Shown here piece by piece: positions 18,701 through 27,900 of a stretch of 64,000 nucleotides of DNA. The first letter of the stretch is position 1; every line of letters begins with the position of its first letter. Made by a program: the position numbers and the translations under genes. The notes under the pieces are model-generated. The model ran no database searches. It was not told where the DNA came from and saw nothing but the letters and a program-made list of their open reading frames with translations. The DNA is from an uncultured delta proteobacterium (GTDB lineage Bacteria; Myxococcota_A; Polyangia; Polyangiales; Polyangiaceae). The DNA lies in the NCBI GenBank assembly GCA_903906315.1, contig CAIVJW010000054.1, forward strand, positions 54,616 through 118,615. Reading direction: 5' to 3'.

Positions 18701-20088
18701 CCGTAGACGTCGGCGTTGCCGTTGCGAGGGTCCTGCCAGACGGCGAGGTAGCTCGTCCCGTTGAACGCCACCGCGGGCGCCGTCTGCGCGAAGCTCGCGC
18801 TCGAGATCAGGACGCCTCCGACGTCGACCGGCGTGCCGTCCAGCGCGATGCGCGCGCCGTAGATGTGGGTCGAGCTGCGCCCATCCTGCCAGACGGCGAG
18901 GCAGCTCACCCCCGGCGCGCAGGCGATCGCCGGCGCCGTCTGCGATCCCGGGGCCACGCAGATCGGATTGGCCCCCGGGTCGAGCGGGATGCCCGCCGTG
19001 CTGACGCGGGCGGCATGGATGTCGAGCTGCCCGGACCGCTTGTCGGTCCACACTACGGTGTAGCTCGTGCCATTGAAGGCGACGGCCGGCGCGGTCTGGT
19101 CGCTCGCGGCGGTGCTGATGGCGATGCCCGACGGGTCGAGCACGTCGCCGTTCTTGGTCACTCGCGCGCCGAAGACGTCGTTGGCGGACACCGCCGATCG
19201 AAAGTCCTGCCAGACGACGAGGTAGTTCGCCCCGTCGAACGCGACGGCGGGCGCGGTCTGGTCGCCGGAGGCCGGCGCGACGATGGGGTCGTCGACCGCG
19301 ATCTCGGGCCCGATGAGCGGATCGAGAATGGCGGGGTAGGTCGCGTCGTCGACCACCTCGGCCGGCACGGCCAGGACGATGGACTCGCCCTCGAGGCGCG
19401 CGCGGACCTCGGTCCGGCGGCCGCTCGCGTCGACGAAGGAGGCATGCCCGTAGCGCACCCCGACGCCGGTCACCGGATCGCGGAAGTGGAGGCCGCCGTC
19501 GGTCTCGCCGGCGAACTCCTCGCCCGACACCTGGACTCGCACGACGAGGTCACCCCGGCCAGCCGGGCGCCTGCCGAAGACCCAGCTCTGCTCCGCGCCT
19601 GCCTCGGAATTCTCGACCCGCTCCTCGAGGGCGTCGCCACGATGGAGGAGGAGGCCGCCGCCCTCCGCGACGGCCACCTGCGCGCTGGGCGGCGCGGGCG
19701 GCGTCGAGGCCCGACCGACCGAGGTGAGAGAGAGCCGGAGCGGCGCCCCGACGACGGGCCGAGTCGCGTCCCCCTCGTCGGCGGGCGCGAAAGGCGTCAC
19801 CTCGAGCGTGCCGGACGCGGCCGCGGCGACCCGATACGTGGCGTGCTCGCCGACGAAGCCCCCCGCCTCGGCTCGATATCCGAAGTGGACGCGCCGAATG
19901 ACCCGCGACAGGTCGAACGGGGCGGACACCGAGGCGCCCGCCGACGCGACGGGGGCGAGACCGATCGGGTCGCTCGCCGGCGACGGCACCGGGGCACCGC
20001 CTCCGCCACCGATCCCGACGTCCGATCCACCACAGGAAGCCACGATCAGTGCAGCGGCGAGGAGCAGAGGCGGGAAGCGTAAGCGCAT
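15709..20088 (-). CDS. Giant repeat lipoprotein with MYXO-CTERM tail
   Basis: The 1459-residue surface protein starts with a lipoprotein signal (LIVASCGGS, Cys19). Residues ~265-1010 hold about 13 repeats of ~56-60 residues, each built around QTAPAVAFNGTSYLVVWQD followed by R-N/G and DVYGARV, likely beta-propeller or beta-solenoid blades. Residues ~1010-1390 are Cys-rich, first VCDAAEACDG-type units and then four or five near-identical units around DGDACTTADTCAAGVCAAG. A Gly/Ala-rich spacer leads to a MYXO-CTERM tail: GCGC motif, hydrophobic helix AVSFAGLALLVAG and an RRRRARR cluster. MYXO-CTERM tails are sorted to the cell surface by myxosortases. Having both a lipobox and this tail is unusual. 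ATG 20088 gives a proper signal peptide. Confidence 0.88.
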   Translation of the reverse strand: MRLRFPPLLLAAALIVASCGGSDVGIGGGGGAPVPSPASDPIGLAPVASAGASVSAPFDLSRVIRRVHFGYRAEAGGFVGEHATYRVAAAASGTLEVTPFAPADEGDATRPVVGAPLRLSLTSVGRASTPPAPPSAQVAVAEGGGLLLHRGDALEERVENSEAGAEQSWVFGRRPAGRGDLVVRVQVSGEEFAGETDGGLHFRDPVTGVGVRYGHASFVDASGRRTEVRARLEGESIVLAVPAEVVDDATYPAILDPLIGPEIAVDDPIVAPASGDQTAPAVAFDGANYLVVWQDFRSAVSANDVFGARVTKNGDVLDPSGIAISTAASDQTAPAVAFNGTSYTVVWTDKRSGQLDIHAARVSTAGIPLDPGANPICVAPGSQTAPAIACAPGVSCLAVWQDGRSSTHIYGARIALDGTPVDVGGVLISSASFAQTAPAVAFNGTSYLAVWQDPRNGNADVYGARVAPTGASLNVIDLAANLAINLNAAAQSNPAVESDGNAFLVVWQDARNATNDIYGAHVTAAGTTDANDLAISTALGTQSVPALAWDGTSYLVAWQDARNATADVYGARLSAAGQVQDLGGLPISSSAGSQTAPAVASDGAGFFAVWQDARNLTADVFGARVAQNGALLDPAGLGLARGGNAETVPAVGFDGTNYLVAWADNRNAASLDIYAVRLAADGTVLDPAGITVATAPGEQTLPAISADKSNWLVVWQDGRNGTLDVYGARLSPQGVVLDPSGIGIGVAALAQAAPAVAFGGTNHMVVWQDTRGGTQDIYAARVDATGLVLDPSGVAVSAALTDQTAPAIAFNGTSHLVVWQDLRGGTLDIYGSRLTTAGVVTDATGFVISDAALAQAAPSVASDGAAWLVAWQDGRAANQDVYAARVAAAGTVTDAAGVALTSNVADQVAPSVVFDGYDYVVAWQDLQSAISLDVYATWVSKAAVVQPAGGVAVSQGTTNEQSTALASARTGQSLIAYQNYDTGAGAVAERVRARLVSRLSPLGAACKLAADCTSAFCADGVCCNAACGAGDTKDCQACSVAAGGAKSGVCGARAKNAVCRAVASVCDAAEACDGVALTCPADKPAAANVPCRASVGACDAAESCDGKVFTCPADLPEADGTACSDGDACSIADTCSAGACAAGAPVVCPLPDPCHEPGACDPQSGTCSIVAKADGTACEDADPCTIGDTCLAGACAAGSPVVCAAIDGCHEAGACDPGTGACSNPVKVDGASCDDGDACTTADTCAAGVCAAGAPVACQAIDACHEVGACDPATGACSAPVKVDGASCDDGDACTLADSCVAGSCAAGAPVECAPIDECHAAGACDKGTGACSNPALADGSACSKGTCQSGACEAAPDAGAGGAGGAGGGGGSGGSAGHPAGTGGGAGGSVGDAGAAGGAATSTGAPAASAPPDASNAKGCGCRVAGEPGGDGAAAAVSFAGLALLVAGRRRRARRGQG

Positions 20089-20276
20089 CGTCGCATCGGA
20101 CCAACTGCGGGCCGGTCCGTCAAGAACGGCAGATTGCCACGGGGGGCCGAGGCCGCGGCGCCGCGACATCGCAGGATCGAAAGGAGCCCGGGTGAAGTGA
20201 GTTGGCCGAGAAGTGACGAGGCTTGGAGAGCCATTCGACGTTGACAGACACTGCGAATCATGCGACCGCAGAGTCC

Positions 20277-20831
20277 ATGAGCCAAATCAACCCCGAGATC
20301 CGCTCGCGCATCGAGGCCTTTGCCACCGACCTGACCGCGCTAATCCAAAAGGCAGCCCTCGAGGCCGTCGTGAACGCCCTCGGTGCCCCCGCCGCGCCGG
20401 CCCCCAAGCCGGCCGCTCGCGCCGCCGCCAAGGCCGCTCCGGTGAAGGCCGCCGCCCCCGCGAAGGCCGCCGCTCCGGTGAAAACGGCCGCCCCCGTGAA
20501 GGCCGCCGCTCCGGTGAAGGCCGCCGCTCCGGTGAAGGCCGCCGCTCCGGTGAAGGCTGCCGTCCCCGCGAAGAAGGCCGCTCCGCCTCCGGCGAAGAAG
20601 GCGGCTGTCGCTCGTCCGAAGGGTGAGAAGCGCCCGCCGACGGAGATCGTCAAGACCACCCAGCGGCTCGTCGACTTCATCAAGGCGACGCCGGGTCAGG
20701 GCATCGAGGCCATCGGCAAGGCGCTCGCCACTCCGACGAAGGATCTCACGCTCCCGATCAAGAAGCTCCTTTCGGAGAAGCAGATCACCGCCCAGGGTGA
20801 GCGCCGCGCCACCAAGTACTTCCCCGGCTGA
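20277..20831 (+). CDS. Lys/Ala/Pro-rich winged-helix protein with hexapeptide repeats
   Basis: The 184 residues comprise a helical N-terminus (residues 1-38), a histone-H1-like linker with eight tandem APVKAA-type hexapeptides (54-101), and a compact C-terminal domain (~118-184) with a winged-helix pattern: LVDFIKATPGQGIEAIGKAL, then LTLPIKKLLSEKQITAQ, then a wing ending KYFPG. The linker is strongly basic and should bind DNA without sequence preference, as in bacterial H1-like proteins; the C-terminal domain may add specificity. The gene at 6311 has the same order of parts. ATG 20277 was chosen; a TTG at 20223 would add 18 residues. It stands alone between genes on the other strand. Confidence 0.75.
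   Translation: MSQINPEIRSRIEAFATDLTALIQKAALEAVVNALGAPAAPAPKPAARAAAKAAPVKAAAPAKAAAPVKTAAPVKAAAPVKAAAPVKAAAPVKAAVPAKKAAPPPAKKAAVARPKGEKRPPTEIVKTTQRLVDFIKATPGQGIEAIGKALATPTKDLTLPIKKLLSEKQITAQGERRATKYFPG
20436..20579 (+). repeat. Eight 18-bp tandem repeats within the winged-helix gene
   Basis: The unit GCTCCGGTGAAGGCCGCC (Ala-Pro-Val-Lys-Ala-Ala) is repeated eight times in frame. Units 5 and 6 are identical; others differ by a few bases, and the last codes VPAKKA. Such a tract can change length by slippage without breaking the frame. Confidence 0.9.
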
Positions 20832-20853
20832 GGCGAGGCACGACCCCCGCTCG

Positions 20854-21438
20854 TCACTCGACGAGCTCGGGCGTGGCGCCGCGCTTCGACGGCGGAGCGA
20901 GCGAGCCCGCTTTCGGCGGCGCGAGCGGCGGCGGCGCGGGAGCGAGGGTGTCGGCCGACGCGGCCGGCCGAGCGGCAGAGACGGCGGCGGACGCCAGCGC
21001 GGCGCTGGCCACCTGGGCGCTCGTGACCGGCGCCACGCTGGCTCCACGCGAGCGAGCTGCCCACAGGCCCACGAGCGCGAGCCCGAGGGCCATGGCGCCG
21101 ACGATGGCAATCCCCAGCAGCGGCCGCGCCGGCGGGGCGGACGGCAGCGACGCAGGCAAAGGCATCGCCCCGGGCTCGTTCCACGCCGCGAGCTCCGCGG
21201 CGGTGGGCGGCCTGGGCGGAGCAAGCCTGCGCACCGTCGGCGAATGTCGCGAATCCGGCTTCGCCCCCGGGGCGAGGCGGGCCTTGTTCAGGTCGACCGC
21301 CTTGAGCAGGCTGCGCGGCGTGGGTGCGCTGGTCGGACCCACGGACGCGGGGGCGTCGCTGGCTCCACCGGAGCCCTGAACCGCGCCCGGCGGCACCCCG
21401 GCCGAGCCCTCGTCTCGCCCTCGATCGTCTTCGGACAT
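20854..21438 (-). CDS. Single-pass membrane protein, unknown function
   Basis: This 194-residue protein has a Gly/Ser/Pro-rich, probably disordered cytoplasmic N-terminus (1-105) with the basic-acidic segment SLLKAVDLNKARLAPGAK, one membrane helix (LLGIAIVGAMALGLALVGLWA, ~106-126) and an Ala/Pro-rich outer part ending PPSKRGATPELVE. No enzymatic motif is visible. Many Myxococcota serine/threonine-kinase or secretion-associated proteins have this single-helix, low-complexity layout, but nothing here fixes a function. It converges on the winged-helix gene at 20831, leaving 22 bases between the two stops. Confidence 0.6.
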   Translation of the reverse strand: MSEDDRGRDEGSAGVPPGAVQGSGGASDAPASVGPTSAPTPRSLLKAVDLNKARLAPGAKPDSRHSPTVRRLAPPRPPTAAELAAWNEPGAMPLPASLPSAPPARPLLGIAIVGAMALGLALVGLWAARSRGASVAPVTSAQVASAALASAAVSAARPAASADTLAPAPPPLAPPKAGSLAPPSKRGATPELVE

Positions 21439-21622
21439 GCGCCGCGATCATAGGCGAGGCCGCCGCACCGGCCACGGCTAATTCGTCTCGCGGCACCGTC
21501 GCCCGGTAATGGTGAGGCGCCGTGGGCCGCCGACCGGCTGCGGGCCGCGCACTCCGCGGATCGGACTCCTCGAATGCCGGAGCCGCAGGGCGGCGCGCGG
21601 AGCGGTCGCGACCGCCCGCCGG

Positions 21623-23110
21623 TCAGGGCACCGCGGCGCCCGCGAACGCGACGTGGGAGTAGCCGCTGTCATTGGTCACGTACGCCGTGTAGAGCCGGCC
21701 ACCGCTCCACGCGGTGCCGATGTAGTCGCCGAGCCAGAGCGCACTTCCGCGCTGAAGGTTGAAGATCAGCGCCGGGTCGACGACGACGCTGGGCTCGAAC
21801 GAGGCGGCCCCCACCGGCAGGCGGGCGCGGCGCAAGGACCCGACGTCCCCGTCCACGTCACCCGCGTAGTAGACGACGTCGAGCGATCCGTCGTCCTCCC
21901 GCGCGAGCGCGGGGAGCAGGTAGCCGGGCGCCGAGACCGGGTCGTGCGCGTCGAGGCGCAGGTCGAAGGTCGCGCCTCCGTCCGTCGATCGCGCGAGCCG
22001 GATGCCATCGAGTCGCGCCGTCGTCTCGACTCCGGGGAAATCGGTGCTCAGGCCGTACGAGACCCAGACCTCGTCGCCCTCGGCCACGCAGGCCGGGTCC
22101 TCGTAGGCCAGCGCCTCCTTCGGCGACGTCGAGACATGCACCTCGTTCGACCACGTCGCGCCCTGGTCGTCGCTGTGGACGAGCTCGATGGCCTGCACGG
22201 TGCCGGAGGGCCCCATCCGCGGGTAGGTCACCCAGAGCCGCGCCCCGGTCTTCGCCGCGCACGGATAGGCGAGGTTGCGGAAGCTCGAGAACGAGGGGTC
22301 CTCGGCGATGACGCTCTCCTGCCAGGCCTTGCCGTCGGCGCTGCGGGAGGCCACGAGGGCGAGGCCCGAGTTCGATTGACGCGAATAGGTGACCACCGCG
22401 GTCCCCTGGTTCGTCACGGCGATCCAGGGCTTGTCGTAGAACGCGCTCGCGTCGGCCCCGCTCACGGCGACGGGCGCTTGAAACGTGGTCGCGCCGGAAG
22501 CCGCGCGCGCGACATAGACATGCATGTCGAAGGGGTTGCCCTGCGGATCGCGCCGGAAGCCGACCCACGTGAGGTAGAACCCCCCGTCGGCGGTGACGGC
22601 GAGGACCGGGTCCGACCCGTCGCGACCGGCGGGCGACTCGATGGTGAGCGGAGGAGCCCATGTGGCGCCCCCGTCGCTGGAGAACGTGTAGCCGATGCGG
22701 GCAACCATGCTCGGCGGCATCGAGATCCAGGCGACCGCGGCGAGGCCGGACGGACTGACCGCGAGGTGCGTCTCGGCCTCGATCACGGAATCCGGGTCCT
22801 CGGAGATGACCTGCGCGGTGCTGGTCTGTCCGCCCTGACCCCCGGCACCACCCGGCCCGGTACCGCCTGGCCCGATGCCGCCTGCCCCCCCGCCGCCCGG
22901 CCCGGCGCCGCCCGGCCCGGCGCCCCCTGGCGCCTGACCGCCCGGGCCCGCGCCCCCCGGCGCTCCTCCGCCAGCTCCGGCGTCGACCTCCGGGGACTGG
23001 AGCGCTGCCGCCGGGGTCACGCGGAGCTCGCTGCGACCTCCACACGCGGCCGCAGCGCCGATCGTCGTGGCAAGAGCGACCGCGGCGAACCTGGGAGCGC
23101 TACCGATCAT
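21623..23110 (-). CDS. Sialidase/BNR-type beta-propeller lipoprotein
   Basis: The 495-residue protein has a lipoprotein signal (GAAAACGGRS) and a ~45-residue Gly/Pro/Ala linker made of GGAGPGG-type units. The rest is a propeller with Asp-box (BNR) repeats, for example FSSDGGATWAPP, HSDDQGATWSNEV and RSTDGGATFDLR, which is the sialidase superfamily pattern (S-x-D-x-G-x-T-W). The Arg triad and Glu/Tyr of true sialidases could not be identified, so enzymatic activity is doubtful; many secreted proteins use this fold for binding. ATG 23110 is preceded by GGAG; ATG 23128 is an alternative. Confidence 0.75.
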   Translation of the reverse strand: MIGSAPRFAAVALATTIGAAAACGGRSELRVTPAAALQSPEVDAGAGGGAPGGAGPGGQAPGGAGPGGAGPGGGGAGGIGPGGTGPGGAGGQGGQTSTAQVISEDPDSVIEAETHLAVSPSGLAAVAWISMPPSMVARIGYTFSSDGGATWAPPLTIESPAGRDGSDPVLAVTADGGFYLTWVGFRRDPQGNPFDMHVYVARAASGATTFQAPVAVSGADASAFYDKPWIAVTNQGTAVVTYSRQSNSGLALVASRSADGKAWQESVIAEDPSFSSFRNLAYPCAAKTGARLWVTYPRMGPSGTVQAIELVHSDDQGATWSNEVHVSTSPKEALAYEDPACVAEGDEVWVSYGLSTDFPGVETTARLDGIRLARSTDGGATFDLRLDAHDPVSAPGYLLPALAREDDGSLDVVYYAGDVDGDVGSLRRARLPVGAASFEPSVVVDPALIFNLQRGSALWLGDYIGTAWSGGRLYTAYVTNDSGYSHVAFAGAAVP

Positions 23111-23249
23111 GGGCTCCGCGTACCGCATCCGCGCGCCGGCGCGAAGCACCCGCCGGGCACGGAGGAGAGCGATTCTCCGCGGACGGCGCCCGCCGGCCCC
23201 AGCGAGACGCCTTGTGCGTGCGACGGAACACGGCGACGATGCCGCCACC

Positions 23250-23510
23250 ATGATGGTCGTCTTCGAGGTCTTCCTCACCGCGGGCGCCGACGCCGACAAC
23301 CTTCTCACCCCCGAGACGCGGACCGAGACCGGCGCGGTCCTGATGACGCTCGCCGAGGCCGAGGCCGTGGGCTTCGCCGGCATGCCGGCCGACCCGGAGG
23401 GCCGCGATCGACGCCTCATCGCGGTCCGCAAGGCCGACGCGAAGTGGATCCACCGCGCGCTCGAGGCGAGCGAGATCGTCGGCAGCTTCCGGATGTTCGA
23501 CGTCGACTGA
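23250..23510 (+). CDS. Small conserved-looking protein, unknown function
   Basis: The 86-residue frame has normal amino-acid composition, unlike the Arg-rich shadow frames around it: VVFEVFLTAGADADN, then MTLAEAEAVGFAG, then RRLIAVRKADAKWIHRALE and ending FRMFDVD. It looks like a small alpha/beta domain. There is no signal or membrane segment. Two consecutive ATG codons (23250, 23253) serve as start. It is divergent from the sialidase-like gene, so the 139-base gap holds both promoters. Confidence 0.6.
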   Translation: MMVVFEVFLTAGADADNLLTPETRTETGAVLMTLAEAEAVGFAGMPADPEGRDRRLIAVRKADAKWIHRALEASEIVGSFRMFDVD

Positions 23511-23563
23511 ACGCCTCGCCGGCGCGCGATTCCGACTCGCGCGCGCGCCGCCGAGGCTGCGCG

Positions 23564-24829
23564 TCAGCCGATCTCGCGGCGGGTCAGCGCGACGGGCGGC
23601 GGCGGGCTCGAGGGGCGCGCCAGCAGGAAGCCCTGCGCGTAGCGGACGCCTTGATCCCGGACCGCGTGCAGCTCGTCCAGGGTCTCGATGCCCTCGGCGA
23701 CGACGCGAGCGCCGAGCCCGTCGCAGAGCTCCACGATGTGCCGCACCAGCATCTGCTGGCGAGGCTTCTGGTGTAGCCCGGTGACGAGCTTGCGATCGAG
23801 CTTCACGACCTCGGGGTAGAGGTCGACGATGTACATGAGGTTCGAGTATCCGGCGCCGAGGTCGTCGACCACGAGGAATACGCCTCGCGATCGGATCTCC
23901 CTGAGCACCGTGTGGCAGAACTCGTAATGGCTGATCGGCACCGACTCGGTGATCTCGAGGAACACCGAGTGCGGGTGGGCATAGAGGGGATCGTCGGGCC
24001 GCACGAGGTAGCGATCGTTGAGCTCGCTCGGGTGCACGTTGAGAAACAGCGGCGCGTCGGGGCACCCCTCGATGGCGAGACCGCGCAGCAGACGCCCGAG
24101 CTCGCCGCACCGATCGGCTCGGACCGCCTCGGTGAAGAGGACGGTCGGGTCGACGAAGTAGGGCGACTTGCTCCGCGCCAGCGCCTCGTACGCGAAGATC
24201 GACCCCGATTTCAGGTCGACGACCGGCTGGAACACGACCTCGATCTGGCGCGCGCCGATGGCCTGCTCCAGGTGCGACGGATCGTCACGACGGCTCGGCG
24301 GCGGCGGCCTGCGCGAGCGGCCGCTCGACGACTCCGACGGCGGTATCGACGCGTCGCGGGCGCGGGGCTCGACCGACGGACCGGTGCGAGCGCGCGCGCT
24401 CGGCGGCGCGGGCACGTGCTCGCGCAGCGTCGGGGTGCGCTGCGGCGCGTCGGACTTCGCTTCAGGAGCCGGAACCGAGCGATGCGCGATGTGCCCCCGG
24501 TCGCGCGCCGGCGACCCGGCGAGCCACGCGAGCGACGACCGCGATCGAGGGGCCGAGGTGCGGATCTCCTGATCGACGACGACCGGCGTCGCCGACGCAG
24601 CACGCCGTCGATCTGCGGGCTTCTTCGTGGCCGAGTCGGCCGAGGCGGCTCGCGCGTCGGGCAAATCATCCTGCGCTTCGGGCGGCGGCGGCGCGACCGT
24701 CCGCCGACGCTCCGGCGGCACGCTCTTGCGAGGCGCGCCCGGCGGCATGCTCTTGCGGATCGCGGCCGGAGGCGACTCGCTCGACCGTTCCTCGCGTCCC
24801 GGCGACTGCGTTCGTTGAGTTTTCACCAC
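23564..24829 (-). CDS. EAL-domain cyclic-di-GMP phosphodiesterase with disordered N-terminus
   Basis: The 421-residue protein has a ~185-residue basic, Pro/Ser/Arg-rich N-terminus with no domain, followed by a full EAL domain (~189-410). Catalytic-site motifs are intact: YEALAR (EAL), FLNVHPSEL, FLEITES, the VDDLGAGYSNL loop (standard DDFGxGYS with Phe replaced by Leu), KLDRKLV, VAEGIET and QGFLLARP. EAL enzymes cut cyclic-di-GMP to pGpG. There is no GGDEF, membrane helix or sensor domain, so localisation would depend on the tail. Repeated RKSMPPGAPRKSVPPE-like units in the tail could be phosphorylation or docking sites (inference). Translation starts at GTG 24829 or 24826. Confidence 0.87.
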   Translation of the reverse strand: MVKTQRTQSPGREERSSESPPAAIRKSMPPGAPRKSVPPERRRTVAPPPPEAQDDLPDARAASADSATKKPADRRRAASATPVVVDQEIRTSAPRSRSSLAWLAGSPARDRGHIAHRSVPAPEAKSDAPQRTPTLREHVPAPPSARARTGPSVEPRARDASIPPSESSSGRSRRPPPPSRRDDPSHLEQAIGARQIEVVFQPVVDLKSGSIFAYEALARSKSPYFVDPTVLFTEAVRADRCGELGRLLRGLAIEGCPDAPLFLNVHPSELNDRYLVRPDDPLYAHPHSVFLEITESVPISHYEFCHTVLREIRSRGVFLVVDDLGAGYSNLMYIVDLYPEVVKLDRKLVTGLHQKPRQQMLVRHIVELCDGLGARVVAEGIETLDELHAVRDQGVRYAQGFLLARPSSPPPPVALTRREIG

Positions 24830-24987
24830 ACGCCAGCATCAGCCTATCGCGAACAGAGCACCGGAAGGCAACCCATCGTACATGCCGGGCATACTCCTCG
24901 CGCGGAGGCGCCCGTGTCGACAACCCCGCTCGTTTCCGACATGATCGCCGCTCGTATGGCGGCCTCGCCCGCCGTTGAGGAATACGC

Positions 24988-27900
24988 ATGCGATTCAAGC
25001 CGATGGCCCTCCCCTGCCTCGACGCGGCCGACGCCGCGCCCCCGCGATCTCGGACCGGGAGCCGGATCGGGCTGGCGTGGCTCCTCATGGCGAGCGCGTC
25101 GACGCTCATCGCGTGCGGCAGCGCGGGGGACGGCGGCGGGGCCCCCGCGCAGTCCGGCACGGGCATGGGCACGGGCACGGGCACGACGAGCGGCAACGGC
25201 GGCGCAGGCACGGGCGGCGCGGGCAAGGGCGGCGCGACGACGGGCGCCGGCGGGCACTCGCAAGGCGGGCACGGCGGGGCGTCGACCGGCTCGGGCGGCG
25301 CGGGTGGGAGCGGCGGCGCGGGCAAGGGCGGCGCGACGACGGGCGCCGGCGGGAGTGGCGGCGCGGGCGCGACCGGGGGCCACGGCGGCGCGGGCGGGCA
25401 AGGCGGACAGGGAGGCGCGGGCGGTCAGGCCTGCGGGGCCGGCCAGACCTCGTGCGGCGGCGCGTGCGTCTCGCTCGGATCCGACGCGAGCAACTGCGGG
25501 CAGTGCGGGGCCGTCTGCCCGGCGGGGGCGAGCTGCTCGGGCGGCAATTGCCTCTGTCCGCAGGGCCAGCTCCTCTGCAACGCGCAGTGCGTCGTGATCT
25601 CGAACGATCCCGACAACTGCGGCGCATGCGACGTCGTCTGCGCCGGCGGCCAGCAGTGCGCCGGCGGCAAGTGCGCGTGTCCGCAAGGCCAGGCCTTCTG
25701 CGGCGGCTCGTGCGTCGAGGTCGCGAGCGACCCGAAGAACTGCGGCAAGTGCGGCACCGACTGCGGCGCGAAGGACGTCTGCAACGGCGGCAAGTGCGCG
25801 ATCGTGTGCGACCCAGGCCTCACGGCATGCGGCGGCGCATGCGTCGACGTGGGCGGCGACGCGAAGAACTGCGGGGCCTGCGGCGCGACCTGCCAGGGCG
25901 CGCCGAACGCATCTCCAACCTGCGCGGGCGGCGCGTGCGGCGTCGCGTGCCTGCCCGGCTTCCTCGACTGCGACAAGGACCCGGCGGACGGCTGCGAGGT
26001 CAACGGCCAGGGCGACGCGAAGAACTGCGCCGCCTGCGGCGCGGCGTGCGCGGGCGCGCCGAACGCGGCGCCCACCTGCGCGCTCGGCGCGTGCGCGTAC
26101 ACCTGCCTCGCCGGCTTCGCCGACTGCGACAAGCTCGCCGCCACCGGCTGCGAGGCCGCGCTCGCGACGGACCCGATCGACTGCGGCCAGTGCGGGGTCG
26201 TGTGCCCGCCCGCGCCGAACGCGGTCGGCGCGTGCGCCGGCGGCGCGTGCGGCTTCGCGTGCCTTGCGGGCTTCGCCGACTGCGACGGCGATCCGGCGAA
26301 CGGCTGCGAGGTCGACCTCGGCGGCGACGCGAAGAACTGCGCTGCGTGCGGGAAGGCCTGCCTGGTCCTCCCCAACGCGACGTCCACGTGCACCGGCGGC
26401 GCCTGCGGCTTCGCTTGCCAGCCCGGCTTCCTCGACTGCGACGGCCAGGCGAACGACGGCTGCGAGGTCTCGAGCGAGGACGACGCGCTGAACTGCGGGG
26501 CGTGCGGCTCCGCGTGCAAGCTCCCGAACGCCAGCGCGGGCTGCGCGGGCGGCGCGTGCAAGGTCCTCTCGTGCGACCAGGGCTTCACCGACTGCGACGG
26601 CAAGCCCGCCACCGGCTGCGAGGTCGCCACGGCGACCGACGTCGGCAACTGCGGAGGCTGCGGCTTCGCCTGCGACGCGCCCGGCGTCCAGGCGAAGAAG
26701 TGCGTCGGCAGCGCGTGCACGCCGGCGTGCGCGGCCGGCAAGGCCGACTGCAACGGCCCCGCCCCCGGCAACGTCGACGACGGCTGCGAGGCGACGCTCG
26801 CGACCGACTCGAACAACTGCGGCGCGTGCGGCGTGGCGTGCGGCGCCGGGCAGCAGTGCTGCGGCGGCGGCTGCCAGCAGACGTCGAATTGCGCGCTGAC
26901 GATGTCGGACGTGAGCCCGCCCGTCGGCTGGCGCAACGGCGGCGACTTCCTCACGATCACCGGCACCGGCTTCGGGCCTGGCGTCAAGGTGCTCGTCGAC
27001 GACGGCGTCGCGCCCGCGTGGGCGAAGGACGCGACCACGCTCTACGTGCAGACCCCGCCGCACCCGGACGGGGTCGTCGACGTGAAGATCACGATGGGCG
27101 CGGACACCGTCGTGCGGAAGGGCGGCTTCAGCTACCAGGCGCTCGGCGTCTCGTCGCCCTGGCAGATGAAGCCCATGGCCAAGGTGCGCGGCGAGCTGCC
27201 CGGCGTCACCGTGATGGCGAACGGCAAGGTGCTCGTCGTGGGCGGCACCACAACGCCCGACAACTCGAGCCTGACGCTCGCCACGGCCGAGATCTACGAC
27301 CGGAAGACGGACACCGTGACGGCCGCCGGCAACGCGATGGCGACGCCGCGCTGGCGCGACAGCGCCGTGACCTTGCTGACCGGCAAGGTGCTGGTCGTCG
27401 GCGGTTGCCAGGGGTGCGCCGGCGGCAGCTCGCTGTCCGCCGACCTCTACGACCCGACGACGAACCTCTTCACGGCGGCCGCGCCGCTGAACGCCGCGCG
27501 CAACGTCACTCGATCCGTGCTGATGCCGGACGGCCGCGTCTTCGTGTCCTCGTTCGAGGCCGGGTCCGTCGAGATCTACGACCCGGTGAAGAACACGTGG
27601 AAGCTCGTCGCCCACGCGCAGGCGCACGTGTACGGCTTCGTCGTCCGCCTGCGCGACGGTCGGGTGATGATCGGCGGCGGCGACGGCGGCAACAAGGTCG
27701 TCGAGCTGTTCGATCCGGTCACCGACACGTTCACCGTCACGGGCTCGCTCAACACCGGGCGATCCATGCTCAGCGCCCACACGCTGCCGGACGGGCGCGT
27801 GATGGTCATCGGCGGCGCCAGCTCCTCCGCCGGCGGCGTGACGGTGCCGCAGGCGACGATGGAGACCTGGAGCCCGGCGACGGGGCTGTGGACGTTCTTC

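Noticed and set aside
13102..20082. A 2326-residue plus-strand open frame
   Set aside because: It runs through the GH31 gene in a wrong frame and antisense to the MYXO-CTERM gene. Composition is Arg/Gly/Ala-rich without domains, as expected from GC-rich third positions.
20241..20246. TTGACA upstream of the winged-helix gene
   Set aside because: A perfect -35 hexamer, but no -10 match lies 16-18 bases downstream, and it is too close to the start codon.
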